A DNA stretch of 64,000 bases. It comes from CAYJLF01 sp964371055. Lineage in GTDB: Bacteria > Eisenbacteria > RBG-16-71-46 > CAIMUX01. Positions 9,597 to 18,099 of the stretch are shown piece by piece. A model generated the notes under the pieces. It searched no databases. It worked only from the letters and a program-made list of their open reading frames with translations, and was not told the origin of the DNA. The stretch covers positions 1 to 64,000 of the forward strand of contig CAYJLF010000018.1 in assembly GCA_964371055.1 (NCBI GenBank), in the 5' to 3' direction. The position numbers and the translations under genes were made by a program. Numbering within the stretch: position 1 is the first letter of the stretch; the number at the start of each line of letters is the position of its first letter.

Positions 9597-12500
9597 ATGG
9601 TAAAGCGTAAGGGGGTGGCGCCTCGTCCGAACGGCGTGGGGCGCTGGGTTGGCGCAGCATGCCCGGTCGGCGTGGCGCGCTGGGTTGGCGTGGCCCGGCG
9701 GATCCGTGCGCCTCGGCGGCCCGGAAGAACCATCGCCGGACCGGCCGCACTTCTGGGACTGGTTCTGCTGGCAAACGCACCCCCCGCCGCCGCGGTCGTC
9801 GGCGTCGGAGCCGATCATGCAGAAGTCGGAGGCGCCCCGGCGGAACTCGCGCGTGGAGCGTCCGGCGAACGCCTGCTCTACTCCATCGACGAGACGCTCC
9901 CCCACCTGCGCGGATCGGACCGGACTCCGCTTGGCGCCTTCGCCGGCAGCAGGGCCGCCGCCTCCGCCTCCGCGCCTGCACCCGCCCGCGCCGACACCGT
10001 CAGCTTCGGCTTCTACGAGACCCGGGAGGATGGCCTGAAGTACGCCGTGCGAGGCGAGACCTGGACCTTCGACCATGGCACCGAGGATCCGTTCGAGGGG
10101 TGGACTTCGATCGACCTGTCGGAGAACCTCCGCGACTACTGGCGGCAGGTGACCGAGGCGTCTTGGCTCGCGGAAGGCAACCCTCTCCCCTGGCCGCAGA
10201 TGGCGGGCGAAGGGATGGTCCTCTGCGGCTCCCGATCGGGTGAGGCCGACTCCCTTGGCTGGACCTCCGGGATCGGCTACGGCAACGACTGGTGCCAGCG
10301 GCTGACGAGTCCCGTCCTCGTCTACGATGGCTCCGGTTCGGTCGATCTGGCGTTCCACTACTTCAACGACACCGAGGCCGACTACGACTACAGCCGCGTC
10401 TTTGCGAAGGGCAGCCCGTACCGCCGTCTCCTGAACGATCCCGGCTTCAACGGCAAGATCGGCATCGACACCCTTGGGATCATCACTCCCCGGAGCTACA
10501 CCCGCGCGATCTCGAACGCTGAGCTGGGCGGAGGAACGGATCCTCGGGAGTTCACCGTCATCTTCGAGTTCTTCTCCGACGCCGGCCTCTCGGACGAGGA
10601 CGGTAGAAGCGGCTGGGACTCCTTCTACGGAGCTTGGGGCATCGACGACGTCGTCATTGGCGGCAACCTGGTCCCGGATGACACGCTGCACTTCGGCTTC
10701 GAGACCGGGCTCGAGGGATGGACAGCCGCACGTTGCCCGGGCGTCGGCAGATACCTGGGGATCGCCCCGGTCACGGCCTACAACATCCTCGACCCGTGCG
10801 CCTGCGGCATGGCGGGGAACCTGCTGGAAATGTACAGCGACGGCAGCCTGCCGCATCCCGACCTGCAGAACGAGATGGCCTTCACTCCGATCGTCGACCG
10901 GCGGGCGGACCTCGGCGACCCCGGGTACCTGGAGTACAACCGCATCTTTGCCGAGTGGGATATGTACGCCTACCTGCCCATGGAGAACGGCACCTACTAC
11001 CGCACGGGCTGGAGCTACTACCCTTATGAAGATCCGGACGTCCCGGGACTCGTCCGGTGGTCGCCGCGCATCGGCCACGACACCTGGTTCTCCACGGGGG
11101 GCGATCCGCTGTGCTTGCATGCGACCAGCGTCGGCACCGACTGGGGACTTCCTCCCACGGCCGAGCAGGTGAGGTTCATCTTCGAACTCTATTGCATCTG
11201 CGATCCATCGGGCACGGGCGCACCGTGCGCGAACAACGAGACCCCGTTCATCGACAACATCCGGATCCGCAACACCCAGGTCCCGATCGCGCCGGCGATC
11301 ACCTTCGACGCCGGCGGCCGCTTCCAGGATGGATACGGGCAGAGTCCCTTGGGGCGCCTCAGCCCGACCGACCCCGGTAACGCCAACGCGAGCCGTGACC
11401 TCCGCCCGGCGATCGAACCCGCCCGCCTCGTCGATTCGCTCAGCGTTACGGGTCCGCCGACAACGTCGACGACCCGCTGGGAGGCGAAGCTCTGGTTTCG
11501 CCTGAAGCGCCTGGGCCCTGGGCAGACCTCCAACGCCACGTTCGCCACCTGGCGGAACGCCCTGGCTGGCAGCCCCGGCAAGCCGGCCACGTTCTGGGGT
11601 GGCATCAACCCTCCTTTCACCTGGGGATACATGGACTCGGTCGAGGTCGGCACCCAGGCCGCGAAGAACAAGTTCTGCTCCCAGTTCCGCGACGGACCTT
11701 CCCCTGGCGGGCAGAACCTCCCCCCCGATCCTGACTTCAACTGGGGCGGCGGGGGCGAGCAGGGCGAGGGGAACGAGATCCTCCCCGACCTGGCGTTCAC
11801 GCCCGGCACGCAGGTCGAGTACTTCATCTCCTCCAACTACACCTGCTCCCCGGGGACGTACTGGCTTCTGCCCGACACCGCAGGCGGCCACTACGAGGAG
11901 TTCGAGATCCTCCCCAGCTACCGACTCGATAGCGGGGTCCCCCAGTTCCCCTGCATCCTCTATGTCGATGCCGAGAACCTCGGCGCGCAGGCCGTCATCG
12001 AGCAGGCGCTCAACCTCGCGTTGAACGGCGCGGCACCCGGAACGCCCATACCCAATCCGGCCCCCTGGGACCGGTACGACTATCTCGACGCCGCCTCGAA
12101 CTGGAACGCTCCGCTCTACCGGGACGCCAACGGCAACAACGGCGCGGCGCTGCTCCAGCTTCTCGGATATCGCGCGATCCTCTTCAGCACCGGCCAGCTC
12201 GGCCCGGGGGCGACCGAAGCGCAGGACTGGCAGGGGATCCGGACCTGGCTCGAAACCATGGACGGCGAGGCCAACACTCACCTGCAGGGGTTCATCGCCA
12301 ACGGTACCCGGATCAGCGAGATTGTCGACGACCTCGATCCGGGCTTCCTGGCAGAGGTCATGGGCGCTGCCTGGACCTGCTCGAACTACGCCCAAGTCGG
12401 GTGCCCGCCGGGCGAGACGGTCCCGGACAACGACCAGCAGTACTGCGTGCAGCTCGCTCCGGTGCCGGGTGGACCGTTCAGCCCCTCGGTGCCGATCGAT

Positions 12501-13166
12501 GTCTACGGAAACTGGTGCCCCCTCGTGGTCGAGTACGCCGTGGTCCAGCCCACCGGAACTGGCCAGGGGAACAAGCAGTGGGAGAGGGTCGGCGACAACG
12601 ACCCGACTTCCTATGCGCAGATCACGAACGACCGCAACGCCTCGTTCCACAAGTACCGCACCGTCCTGGACGCTTGGAGCTACGATCTCCTCGCCCAGCG
12701 GGATCTGGATGTCGCGCCGGATCCGGACCTGGAGTGTCCGAGCGACGCCGGGTCGGTGGTTCCCGCGGCCGCCGCGGAGTTCTCCTCCGCGATCCGTTGG
12801 ATCCTGAACATCTCCAATCCGCTGAACATCGGGCTCTGCATGGAACCGCCGGTGGTCGAGGATGCGCCGGAAACACCCCCCCCGGTGTCCGTCACAGCCC
12901 TCTACCCGCCACGCCCCAACCCCTTCAATCCGCGGACGACGATCCGTTACTCGCTGGCCGCGGCCGGTCCCGCGACGATCGAGATCTTCGATGTCCAGGG
13001 CCGCCGCGTGCGCCGTCTCATCCATGGCCCGCAAACCGCCGGCCCCCACGAGGTGATCTGGGACAGCACGAACGATGCGGGCCGGAAGGTCGGCGCAGGC
13101 GTATACTGGTATAGGCTTTCCGCTCCCGGCTACACGTCGAACCGGAGAATGGTGGTGGTCCCATGA
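9597..13166 (+). CDS. Tandem secreted surface protein, copy 4 (subtype B)
   Basis: 1189 residues, the longest copy because about 45 residues precede the hydrophobic core of the signal-like segment (PAALLGLVLLANAPPAAAVV). That n-region holds an internal repeat (GRWVGA and ARWVGVA), so a later start cannot be excluded, although the ATG has the family's GGGAGG site. Modules follow the same order as copy 2: two E-G-W beta-sandwiches, SPGKPATFWGG, FPCILYVDAEN, then the FlgD-type sorting domain ending RRMVVVP rather than the usual lysine. A 204-base tract at 12398-12601 is identical to copy 2. The stop overlaps the start of copy 5 by four bases (ATGA), so the last two genes are translationally coupled. 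Confidence 0.86.
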   Translation: MVKRKGVAPRPNGVGRWVGAACPVGVARWVGVARRIRAPRRPGRTIAGPAALLGLVLLANAPPAAAVVGVGADHAEVGGAPAELARGASGERLLYSIDETLPHLRGSDRTPLGAFAGSRAAASASAPAPARADTVSFGFYETREDGLKYAVRGETWTFDHGTEDPFEGWTSIDLSENLRDYWRQVTEASWLAEGNPLPWPQMAGEGMVLCGSRSGEADSLGWTSGIGYGNDWCQRLTSPVLVYDGSGSVDLAFHYFNDTEADYDYSRVFAKGSPYRRLLNDPGFNGKIGIDTLGIITPRSYTRAISNAELGGGTDPREFTVIFEFFSDAGLSDEDGRSGWDSFYGAWGIDDVVIGGNLVPDDTLHFGFETGLEGWTAARCPGVGRYLGIAPVTAYNILDPCACGMAGNLLEMYSDGSLPHPDLQNEMAFTPIVDRRADLGDPGYLEYNRIFAEWDMYAYLPMENGTYYRTGWSYYPYEDPDVPGLVRWSPRIGHDTWFSTGGDPLCLHATSVGTDWGLPPTAEQVRFIFELYCICDPSGTGAPCANNETPFIDNIRIRNTQVPIAPAITFDAGGRFQDGYGQSPLGRLSPTDPGNANASRDLRPAIEPARLVDSLSVTGPPTTSTTRWEAKLWFRLKRLGPGQTSNATFATWRNALAGSPGKPATFWGGINPPFTWGYMDSVEVGTQAAKNKFCSQFRDGPSPGGQNLPPDPDFNWGGGGEQGEGNEILPDLAFTPGTQVEYFISSNYTCSPGTYWLLPDTAGGHYEEFEILPSYRLDSGVPQFPCILYVDAENLGAQAVIEQALNLALNGAAPGTPIPNPAPWDRYDYLDAASNWNAPLYRDANGNNGAALLQLLGYRAILFSTGQLGPGATEAQDWQGIRTWLETMDGEANTHLQGFIANGTRISEIVDDLDPGFLAEVMGAAWTCSNYAQVGCPPGETVPDNDQQYCVQLAPVPGGPFSPSVPIDVYGNWCPLVVEYAVVQPTGTGQGNKQWERVGDNDPTSYAQITNDRNASFHKYRTVLDAWSYDLLAQRDLDVAPDPDLECPSDAGSVVPAAAAEFSSAIRWILNISNPLNIGLCMEPPVVEDAPETPPPVSVTALYPPRPNPFNPRTTIRYSLAAAGPATIEIFDVQGRRVRRLIHGPQTAGPHEVIWDSTNDAGRKVGAGVYWYRLSAPGYTSNRRMVVVP

Positions 13167-16100
13167 AGTCGATTCCGAGCCCCGGCTGCGTCCTCCTCGT
13201 CCCGACGACGGTCGCACTCTCCCTTCTGGCGGCCGTTGCGATCGCGCTCTCCGTTTGCCCTTCCCCGGCCTCGGCCGCCGCGGGAGTGCGGACGATCGAC
13301 GAAGAGCCCTTCGGACGCCTCCCCTACGACCTCGCGCCGGAAATCGGCCGGGATCGATCGACGGCGGCCGGCGAGCGCCGCGCGGGCGCCCCGGGGTTCT
13401 CGGCGCCGTATCGCTCTCGCGACACCCTCGACTTCGGCTTCTACGAGCTGCGCGAGGGCGTGCCGTACGCGGTGCTCGGCGGGATCTGGACCTGGGATCA
13501 TGGCGCGGCCGACCCGCTCGAGGGATGGACCTCTGTCGACCTCACCCTGAACAGTCGTGATTTCTGGCGCCAGGTCACGGAGGCCTCGTGGCTCGCCGCC
13601 GGCAACCCGCTCCCCTGGCCGCAGATCTCCGGTGACGGCATGGCGCTCTGCGGCGCCGATCTCGCCACCGCCGACTCTTTGGGCTGGGTCAACGGCATCG
13701 GCTACGGCAACCACTGGTGTCAGTGGCTGACCAGCCCGACGCACGTCTACGAGGGAAGCGGCACGCTCGAGCTGGGCTTCCTCTACTTCAACGACACGGA
13801 GACCGGCCACGACTACACCCGCGTGCTGCTCCTGACCGAAGGGCTCACGACGCCGCTCAACGGCGCCGGCTTCGATGGGCGGATCGGCGTCGACACCGCC
13901 GGCAACCTCACCCCGGCCGAGTACGCCCGGATCATCACCGAAGAGGAGATGGGCGGAGGCGGCGATCCCCGCGAGTTCCAGATCCGCTTCGAGTTCCGCT
14001 CAGACGGAGGGTATTCCGACGAGGATGGTAGCAGCGGGTTCGACAGTTTCTACGGCGCGTTCGGCGTCGACAGCGTCTACATCGGCCTGGACCGGCGTGG
14101 GCGCGAGCACTCCCGCCTCGTCTACGGCTTCGACGGCGGCCTGGAGGGCTGGACCACCGGTCATTGCCCGGGCGTCGGCTCGTACCTCGGGGTGGCACAC
14201 CTCAGCAGCTACGAGATCCTCGACCCCTGCCAGTGCGAGCTTTCCGGCTACGTCCTGGAGCTGCACGACCCGAATCACACCCACCCTGAAGGCCAGCACG
14301 AGATGGCGGTCTCGCCCATCATGGACCGCAAGGGGGACCTCGGCGATCCGCAGTACCTCGAGTACAACCGGTTCATGGCCGACTGGGACATGTATTCCTG
14401 GTTGCCGCAGACGAATGGCGTCTTCTACCGCACGGTCTGGAGCTACTACCCGTATGAGGACCCGAACCACCCCGGAATCATCCGGTGGTCGCCTCCGACG
14501 GGGAATTCGTCCTTCTACTACACGGGAGAGAATCCTCTGTGCGATGAGTTCCGGAACATCGCCACCGACTGGGCCGTACCTCCAGCCGCCGAGAAGGTCA
14601 AACTGATCTTCGAGCTCTACGCGAGCTGCGAGGCGTTTGAGGTCGACCCATGCTCAGGTGAGACGAACGCCACTCCCCTCTTCGACAACGTTCGCATCCG
14701 CAACGTGCACATTCCCCATGCCCCGGCGCTCATCTTCGAGGTCGGGGCCCGCTTCCAGGACGGCTTCGGGCAAGGGCCAGTCGGACCGCTCAGCACCACC
14801 GATCCGGGGAATGCGAACATCGCGTTCGACCTCCGCTACGGCTTCGACGGCTACCGCCTGGGCGACTCCCTGGGCGTGGTCGGGCCGGTGCCGACGACCA
14901 CCACACAATGGGAGTCCCGGCTCTGGTTCCGGCTGAAGCGCACCGGCCCCGGGCAGCAGGCAATCCCGCTCTTCCACACCTGGCGTGACGCCCTGGCGAA
15001 CAGCCCGGGCAAGCCGGCCGACTTCTGGTCCGGCGCGCAGCCCGCCTTCACCTGGGGATACATGGACTCCGTGGAGGCCTACGGACAGGTGCGGAAGAAC
15101 AAGTTCCTCTCCCAGTTCCGGGACGGGCCCTCCAGCGGAGGCAATGGGCTCCCGGCCGATGCCGACTACAACTGGGGCGGCGGCGGTGAGCAGGGCGAGG
15201 GAAACGAAATTCTGCCCGATCTCTGCTTCACCCCGGGCACGAAGATCGAGTACTTCATCACGTCCAACTACACCTGCCTGCCGGGGGAGTACTGGTACCT
15301 GCCCGACACGACCGGGGGCAACTTCGCCGAGTTCGAGATCCTCCCCAGCTTCCGGATGGACGGCGAGATCGCGAAGTTCCCCTGTCTGCTCTATGTCGAT
15401 GCGTTCGGCCGCGGCGATCAGCTCCTGGTCGACCGCGCGCTCCATACGATCCTGACCGGGGCCTCGGTCGAAGACCCGATCCCGGACCCTGCGCCGTGGG
15501 ACCGATATGACTACCTCGACGCACCGTCGAGCTGGTGCGCCCCCCTCTATCGCGGCGGCGCCACCAACAACAACGGGGCGACTCTCTATCAGCTTCTCGG
15601 CTACCGGCTCATCTACCTGGACGCCGGGCCGTACGGAGCCGGAGCGATGGACGAGGGGGACTGGCGCGGTCTGCGCTACTGGCTGGAGTCGCCGCTGTGC
15701 GAGACGAACACCATGACCCAGGGACTAGTGCTGGCCGGATCGAGCATGAGCGAACTCATCGAAAGCCGTGGAGCTGACTTCCTGACGGACTGGCTCGGAG
15801 CGGCCCACACCTGTGCCCCGTATCACGAGAACGGTTGCCCCCCGGGCGAGCCGGAGAACGACCAGAACTACTGCGTTCGCCTCGACCCGGTCGTCGGGGC
15901 TCCACCGCCCCTGACCATCCCGATCGATCTCTTCGGCAACTGGTGCCCCGACATGGTGAGCTACTCCGTCGTTCAGCCCTCCGGACCTGGCCAGGGGAGC
16001 CGTGTCTTCGCGAAGGTCGGCAGTGGAGCGGTGACCGAGTACGCCCAGGTCATCAACGACCGCATCGGAAGCGAGCACCGCTATCGCACCGTGCTCACCA

Positions 16101-16609
16101 ACGCCTCCGCCCACGTGCTGACCGCTCGGGATCTGAACATCGCGCCCGATCCGGATCTCGAGTGTCCTTCGGATCGTGCGTCGCGGCACGCAGGCGTGGT
16201 CAACCAGCTTAGCGACGCGTTGCTCTGGACGCTGGACATCCCGAATCCGTCGATGATCGGCCTCTGCGCGCTTCCACCCTGCCCCGGCCCCGAGGGGATC
16301 GACCCCACCGGTGGCGCGGTGAGCGGCGCCCTCGTCGACGCGCTCTATCCGAACCGCCCCAATCCCTTCAACCCGCGCACGTCGATCCGTTACTCCCTGG
16401 CCCAGCCCGGGCCGGCCAAGATCGTCATCTACGACGTCGCCGGGCGCGCGGTGCGCACCCTCGTCGATGCCCACCGCGAGGCCGGCGCCTGGGAGGCGAT
16501 CTGGGACGGCACCGACGACAAGGGCCGCCGCGTCGGCGCCGGCGTCTACTGGAGCCGGCTCGAGACCCCCGGGTTCACGTCGAATCGGAAGATGGTGGTG
16601 ATGAAGTAG
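13163..16609 (+). CDS. Tandem secreted surface protein, copy 5 (mosaic of subtypes A and B)
   Basis: 1148 residues, overlapping the end of copy 4 by ATGA. The signal peptide is clear and differs from the other copies (a long Leu/Ala/Val core ending ASAAA). The first half carries subtype A markers (PCQCELSGYVLELHDPN, DPCSGETNATPLFDN). The second half carries subtype B markers (SPGKPADFWSG, FPCLLYVDAF). The sorting domain runs from LYPNRPNPFNPRTS to KMVVMK. The two E-G-W modules are present. This copy is the most diverged and the last before a strand switch. It could be a recombinant or a representative of the ancestral form. Function unknown, presumably at the surface. Confidence 0.87.
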   Translation: MKSIPSPGCVLLVPTTVALSLLAAVAIALSVCPSPASAAAGVRTIDEEPFGRLPYDLAPEIGRDRSTAAGERRAGAPGFSAPYRSRDTLDFGFYELREGVPYAVLGGIWTWDHGAADPLEGWTSVDLTLNSRDFWRQVTEASWLAAGNPLPWPQISGDGMALCGADLATADSLGWVNGIGYGNHWCQWLTSPTHVYEGSGTLELGFLYFNDTETGHDYTRVLLLTEGLTTPLNGAGFDGRIGVDTAGNLTPAEYARIITEEEMGGGGDPREFQIRFEFRSDGGYSDEDGSSGFDSFYGAFGVDSVYIGLDRRGREHSRLVYGFDGGLEGWTTGHCPGVGSYLGVAHLSSYEILDPCQCELSGYVLELHDPNHTHPEGQHEMAVSPIMDRKGDLGDPQYLEYNRFMADWDMYSWLPQTNGVFYRTVWSYYPYEDPNHPGIIRWSPPTGNSSFYYTGENPLCDEFRNIATDWAVPPAAEKVKLIFELYASCEAFEVDPCSGETNATPLFDNVRIRNVHIPHAPALIFEVGARFQDGFGQGPVGPLSTTDPGNANIAFDLRYGFDGYRLGDSLGVVGPVPTTTTQWESRLWFRLKRTGPGQQAIPLFHTWRDALANSPGKPADFWSGAQPAFTWGYMDSVEAYGQVRKNKFLSQFRDGPSSGGNGLPADADYNWGGGGEQGEGNEILPDLCFTPGTKIEYFITSNYTCLPGEYWYLPDTTGGNFAEFEILPSFRMDGEIAKFPCLLYVDAFGRGDQLLVDRALHTILTGASVEDPIPDPAPWDRYDYLDAPSSWCAPLYRGGATNNNGATLYQLLGYRLIYLDAGPYGAGAMDEGDWRGLRYWLESPLCETNTMTQGLVLAGSSMSELIESRGADFLTDWLGAAHTCAPYHENGCPPGEPENDQNYCVRLDPVVGAPPPLTIPIDLFGNWCPDMVSYSVVQPSGPGQGSRVFAKVGSGAVTEYAQVINDRIGSEHRYRTVLTNASAHVLTARDLNIAPDPDLECPSDRASRHAGVVNQLSDALLWTLDIPNPSMIGLCALPPCPGPEGIDPTGGAVSGALVDALYPNRPNPFNPRTSIRYSLAQPGPAKIVIYDVAGRAVRTLVDAHREAGAWEAIWDGTDDKGRRVGAGVYWSRLETPGFTSNRKMVVMK

Positions 16610-16645
16610 ACGCCCGCCGCGAGAGCAACGCCGCTCCGCCGGCGA

Positions 16646-16792
16646 CCGAGGGCCGGAGCGGGCTGTGGAGGCAGGGATGACGGAGTGCGGCGGAACGCAC
16701 GCAGTGCGGCAAGCCGCACGGAGTCATCCCGGACGACTTCTGGCCGCGGAGGCCCTTCGGCGCCGGCGGGGAGCCTGCTCCACGCCGCGGAG
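16646..16792. repeat. 147-base dispersed intergenic repeat, copy 2
   Basis: Second copy of the element at 2441-2587, in the same orientation, about 37 bases after the stop of tandem gene 5. It runs directly into the 41-base tandem array that follows, so its last part is also the first unit of that array. The opening motif CGAGGGCCGGAGCGG recurs a third time at about 16908-16922, just beyond the array, so the array is itself bracketed by this short sequence. Confidence 0.75.
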
Positions 16793-16893
16793 GCCCTTCA
16801 GCGCCGGCGAGGAGCCTGCTCCACGCCGCGGAGGCCCTTCAGCGCCGGCGAGGAGCCTGCTCCACGCCGCGGAGGCCCTTCGGCGCCGGCGAG
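16748..16893. repeat. 41-base tandem repeat array, about 3.5 units
   Basis: Units start at 16748, 16789, 16830 and 16871, exactly 41 bases apart. Each reads GGAGGCCCTT, then CAGCGCCGGC or CGGCGCCGGC, then GGGGAGCCTGCTCCACGCCGC with one or two changes. The segment GGAGCCTGCTCC is a short palindrome inside each unit. A single unit-like copy is present at the end of the 147-base repeat near 2548-2587, so the array probably grew from that element. Because 41 is not a multiple of three and no supported gene covers the array, it is non-coding. The 316-base interval 16610-16925 holds nothing else I recognise. Confidence 0.8.
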
Positions 16894-16925
16894 ATGAGTG
16901 CCCGCGCCCGAGGGCCGGAGCGGAC

Positions 16926-18098
16926 TCAGTCGAACCGGAACCGCTTCGCCGCGACGACGCCGAAGAGCACCGCGAACCCCAGAAGCACGCCGATCGCCGG
17001 CAGCGCCGAGGCCGGCGATCGCCCTAGCTCCATCAGGCGGTGCAGCCCCTGCATCGCCCATCCGGTCGGCAAGACCAGGGCGACGGCCTGCATCGCCCGG
17101 GGCACGATCTCGATCGGCCACCAGCAGCCTCCCAGCGCGCTCGTCACGATGGAGCCGACCACCCCGAGGCCGATCGCCTGGCCCATGCTGCCGACCACCG
17201 ATCCCATCACCACCGCCAGCGCCGCGATCGCCAGGGAGTAGGCGGCGAGCACCACCAGCACGAAGGGGGCATTCGCACCGCCCCAGTCGATCCCGAAGAC
17301 GAGACGACCGACGAGGAGCGCGAAGATCGACATCACCATCGCGATGGCCGCCCGAGCCAGCACGCGGGAAGCTACGATCTCACCCCGGCGCAGGGACGAG
17401 GAGGCCAGCCGTCGCAGCCGTCCTTCCTTGCGATCGGTGAAGAGCTGTTCTGTGCCGCTGGTCAGAAGGACCAGCATGATGAACATCACGAGAGTCCCCG
17501 GCACCGACTGCGCATAGCCGCTCGGGATCCGGCGGACCGCGAATGCCGGCTCACTCTGCAGGCGGATGGAAGGAGCTTCCGCCGCGCGTCGCGCCAGTCC
17601 GCCGGCCGTCACGCCCGAGTCGCTCGCCGCGAGCCAGGCGAGGTCTCCCAGGGTGCGGATCACCGCCCGCTGCAGGCGGACGCTCTCCAGGCGTCCGCCC
17701 AGTTCTCCCACCCGGCCGCTCACCATCGTCAGGGTGCAGGGTTTCGCCTGCGGCGCCGCGTCCTCGAACTCGTCCGGCACCCGGACTACGAGCGCGGCCG
17801 TCTCGCCGGCGACGCTCCCTTCCGTGCCGACCGCCACGGCCGGGGACACGGTCTCCGTCCGGTATCCGGTTCGCTCCAGGTGCCTGGTCAGCGACGTCAG
17901 CACCGGTCCCGGCCGCTCCGCCTCGAATCGCACCAGGGGCGCGGGCCGCGGCCCGGATGATGTACGCCCTGCCCCCGCCATCATCCCGCTCGCCCACATG
18001 AAGAAGAGCGGCATGGCGAACATCCAGATGAGGTTCGAGCGCGAACGCAGGAACACCACGATCTCGTGCCGGGCGAGGAACCAGGAACGTCCCAGCAT
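16926..18098 (-). CDS. ABC-2 type transporter permease, second subunit
   Basis: 390 residues. One membrane segment lies near the N-terminus (SNLIWMFAMPLFFMWASGMM). A long extracytoplasmic-type domain follows, then five or so hydrophobic helices from about residue 195 onward (for example TLVMFIMLVLLTSG and GLGVVGSIVTSALGG). That layout matches ABC-2 permeases of the NatB/YhaP kind. It starts one base after the stop of the upstream permease and is the last gene of a three-gene exporter operon with the ATPase at 19359-20114. A heterodimer with the neighbouring permease is likely. The substrate (drug, lipid, sodium or polymer) cannot be read from the sequence. Confidence 0.85.
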   Translation of the reverse strand: MLGRSWFLARHEIVVFLRSRSNLIWMFAMPLFFMWASGMMAGAGRTSSGPRPAPLVRFEAERPGPVLTSLTRHLERTGYRTETVSPAVAVGTEGSVAGETAALVVRVPDEFEDAAPQAKPCTLTMVSGRVGELGGRLESVRLQRAVIRTLGDLAWLAASDSGVTAGGLARRAAEAPSIRLQSEPAFAVRRIPSGYAQSVPGTLVMFIMLVLLTSGTEQLFTDRKEGRLRRLASSSLRRGEIVASRVLARAAIAMVMSIFALLVGRLVFGIDWGGANAPFVLVVLAAYSLAIAALAVVMGSVVGSMGQAIGLGVVGSIVTSALGGCWWPIEIVPRAMQAVALVLPTGWAMQGLHRLMELGRSPASALPAIGVLLGFAVLFGVVAAKRFRFD

Positions 18099-18099
18099 C

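Noticed and set aside
9126..13217. A 1363-codon open frame antisense to tandem gene 4, and similar long antisense frames (for example 37390-39918 minus, 42339-44192 plus, 19894-22044 plus)
   Set aside because: In GC-rich genes the antisense frame often lacks stops. These frames have no ribosome-binding sites or recognisable domains, while the opposite strand encodes clear proteins with family motifs.
16665..17027. A 120-codon plus-strand frame across the 147-base and 41-base repeats
   Set aside because: It is made almost entirely of repeat DNA, changes frame with each 41-base unit, and runs into the permease gene on the other strand.
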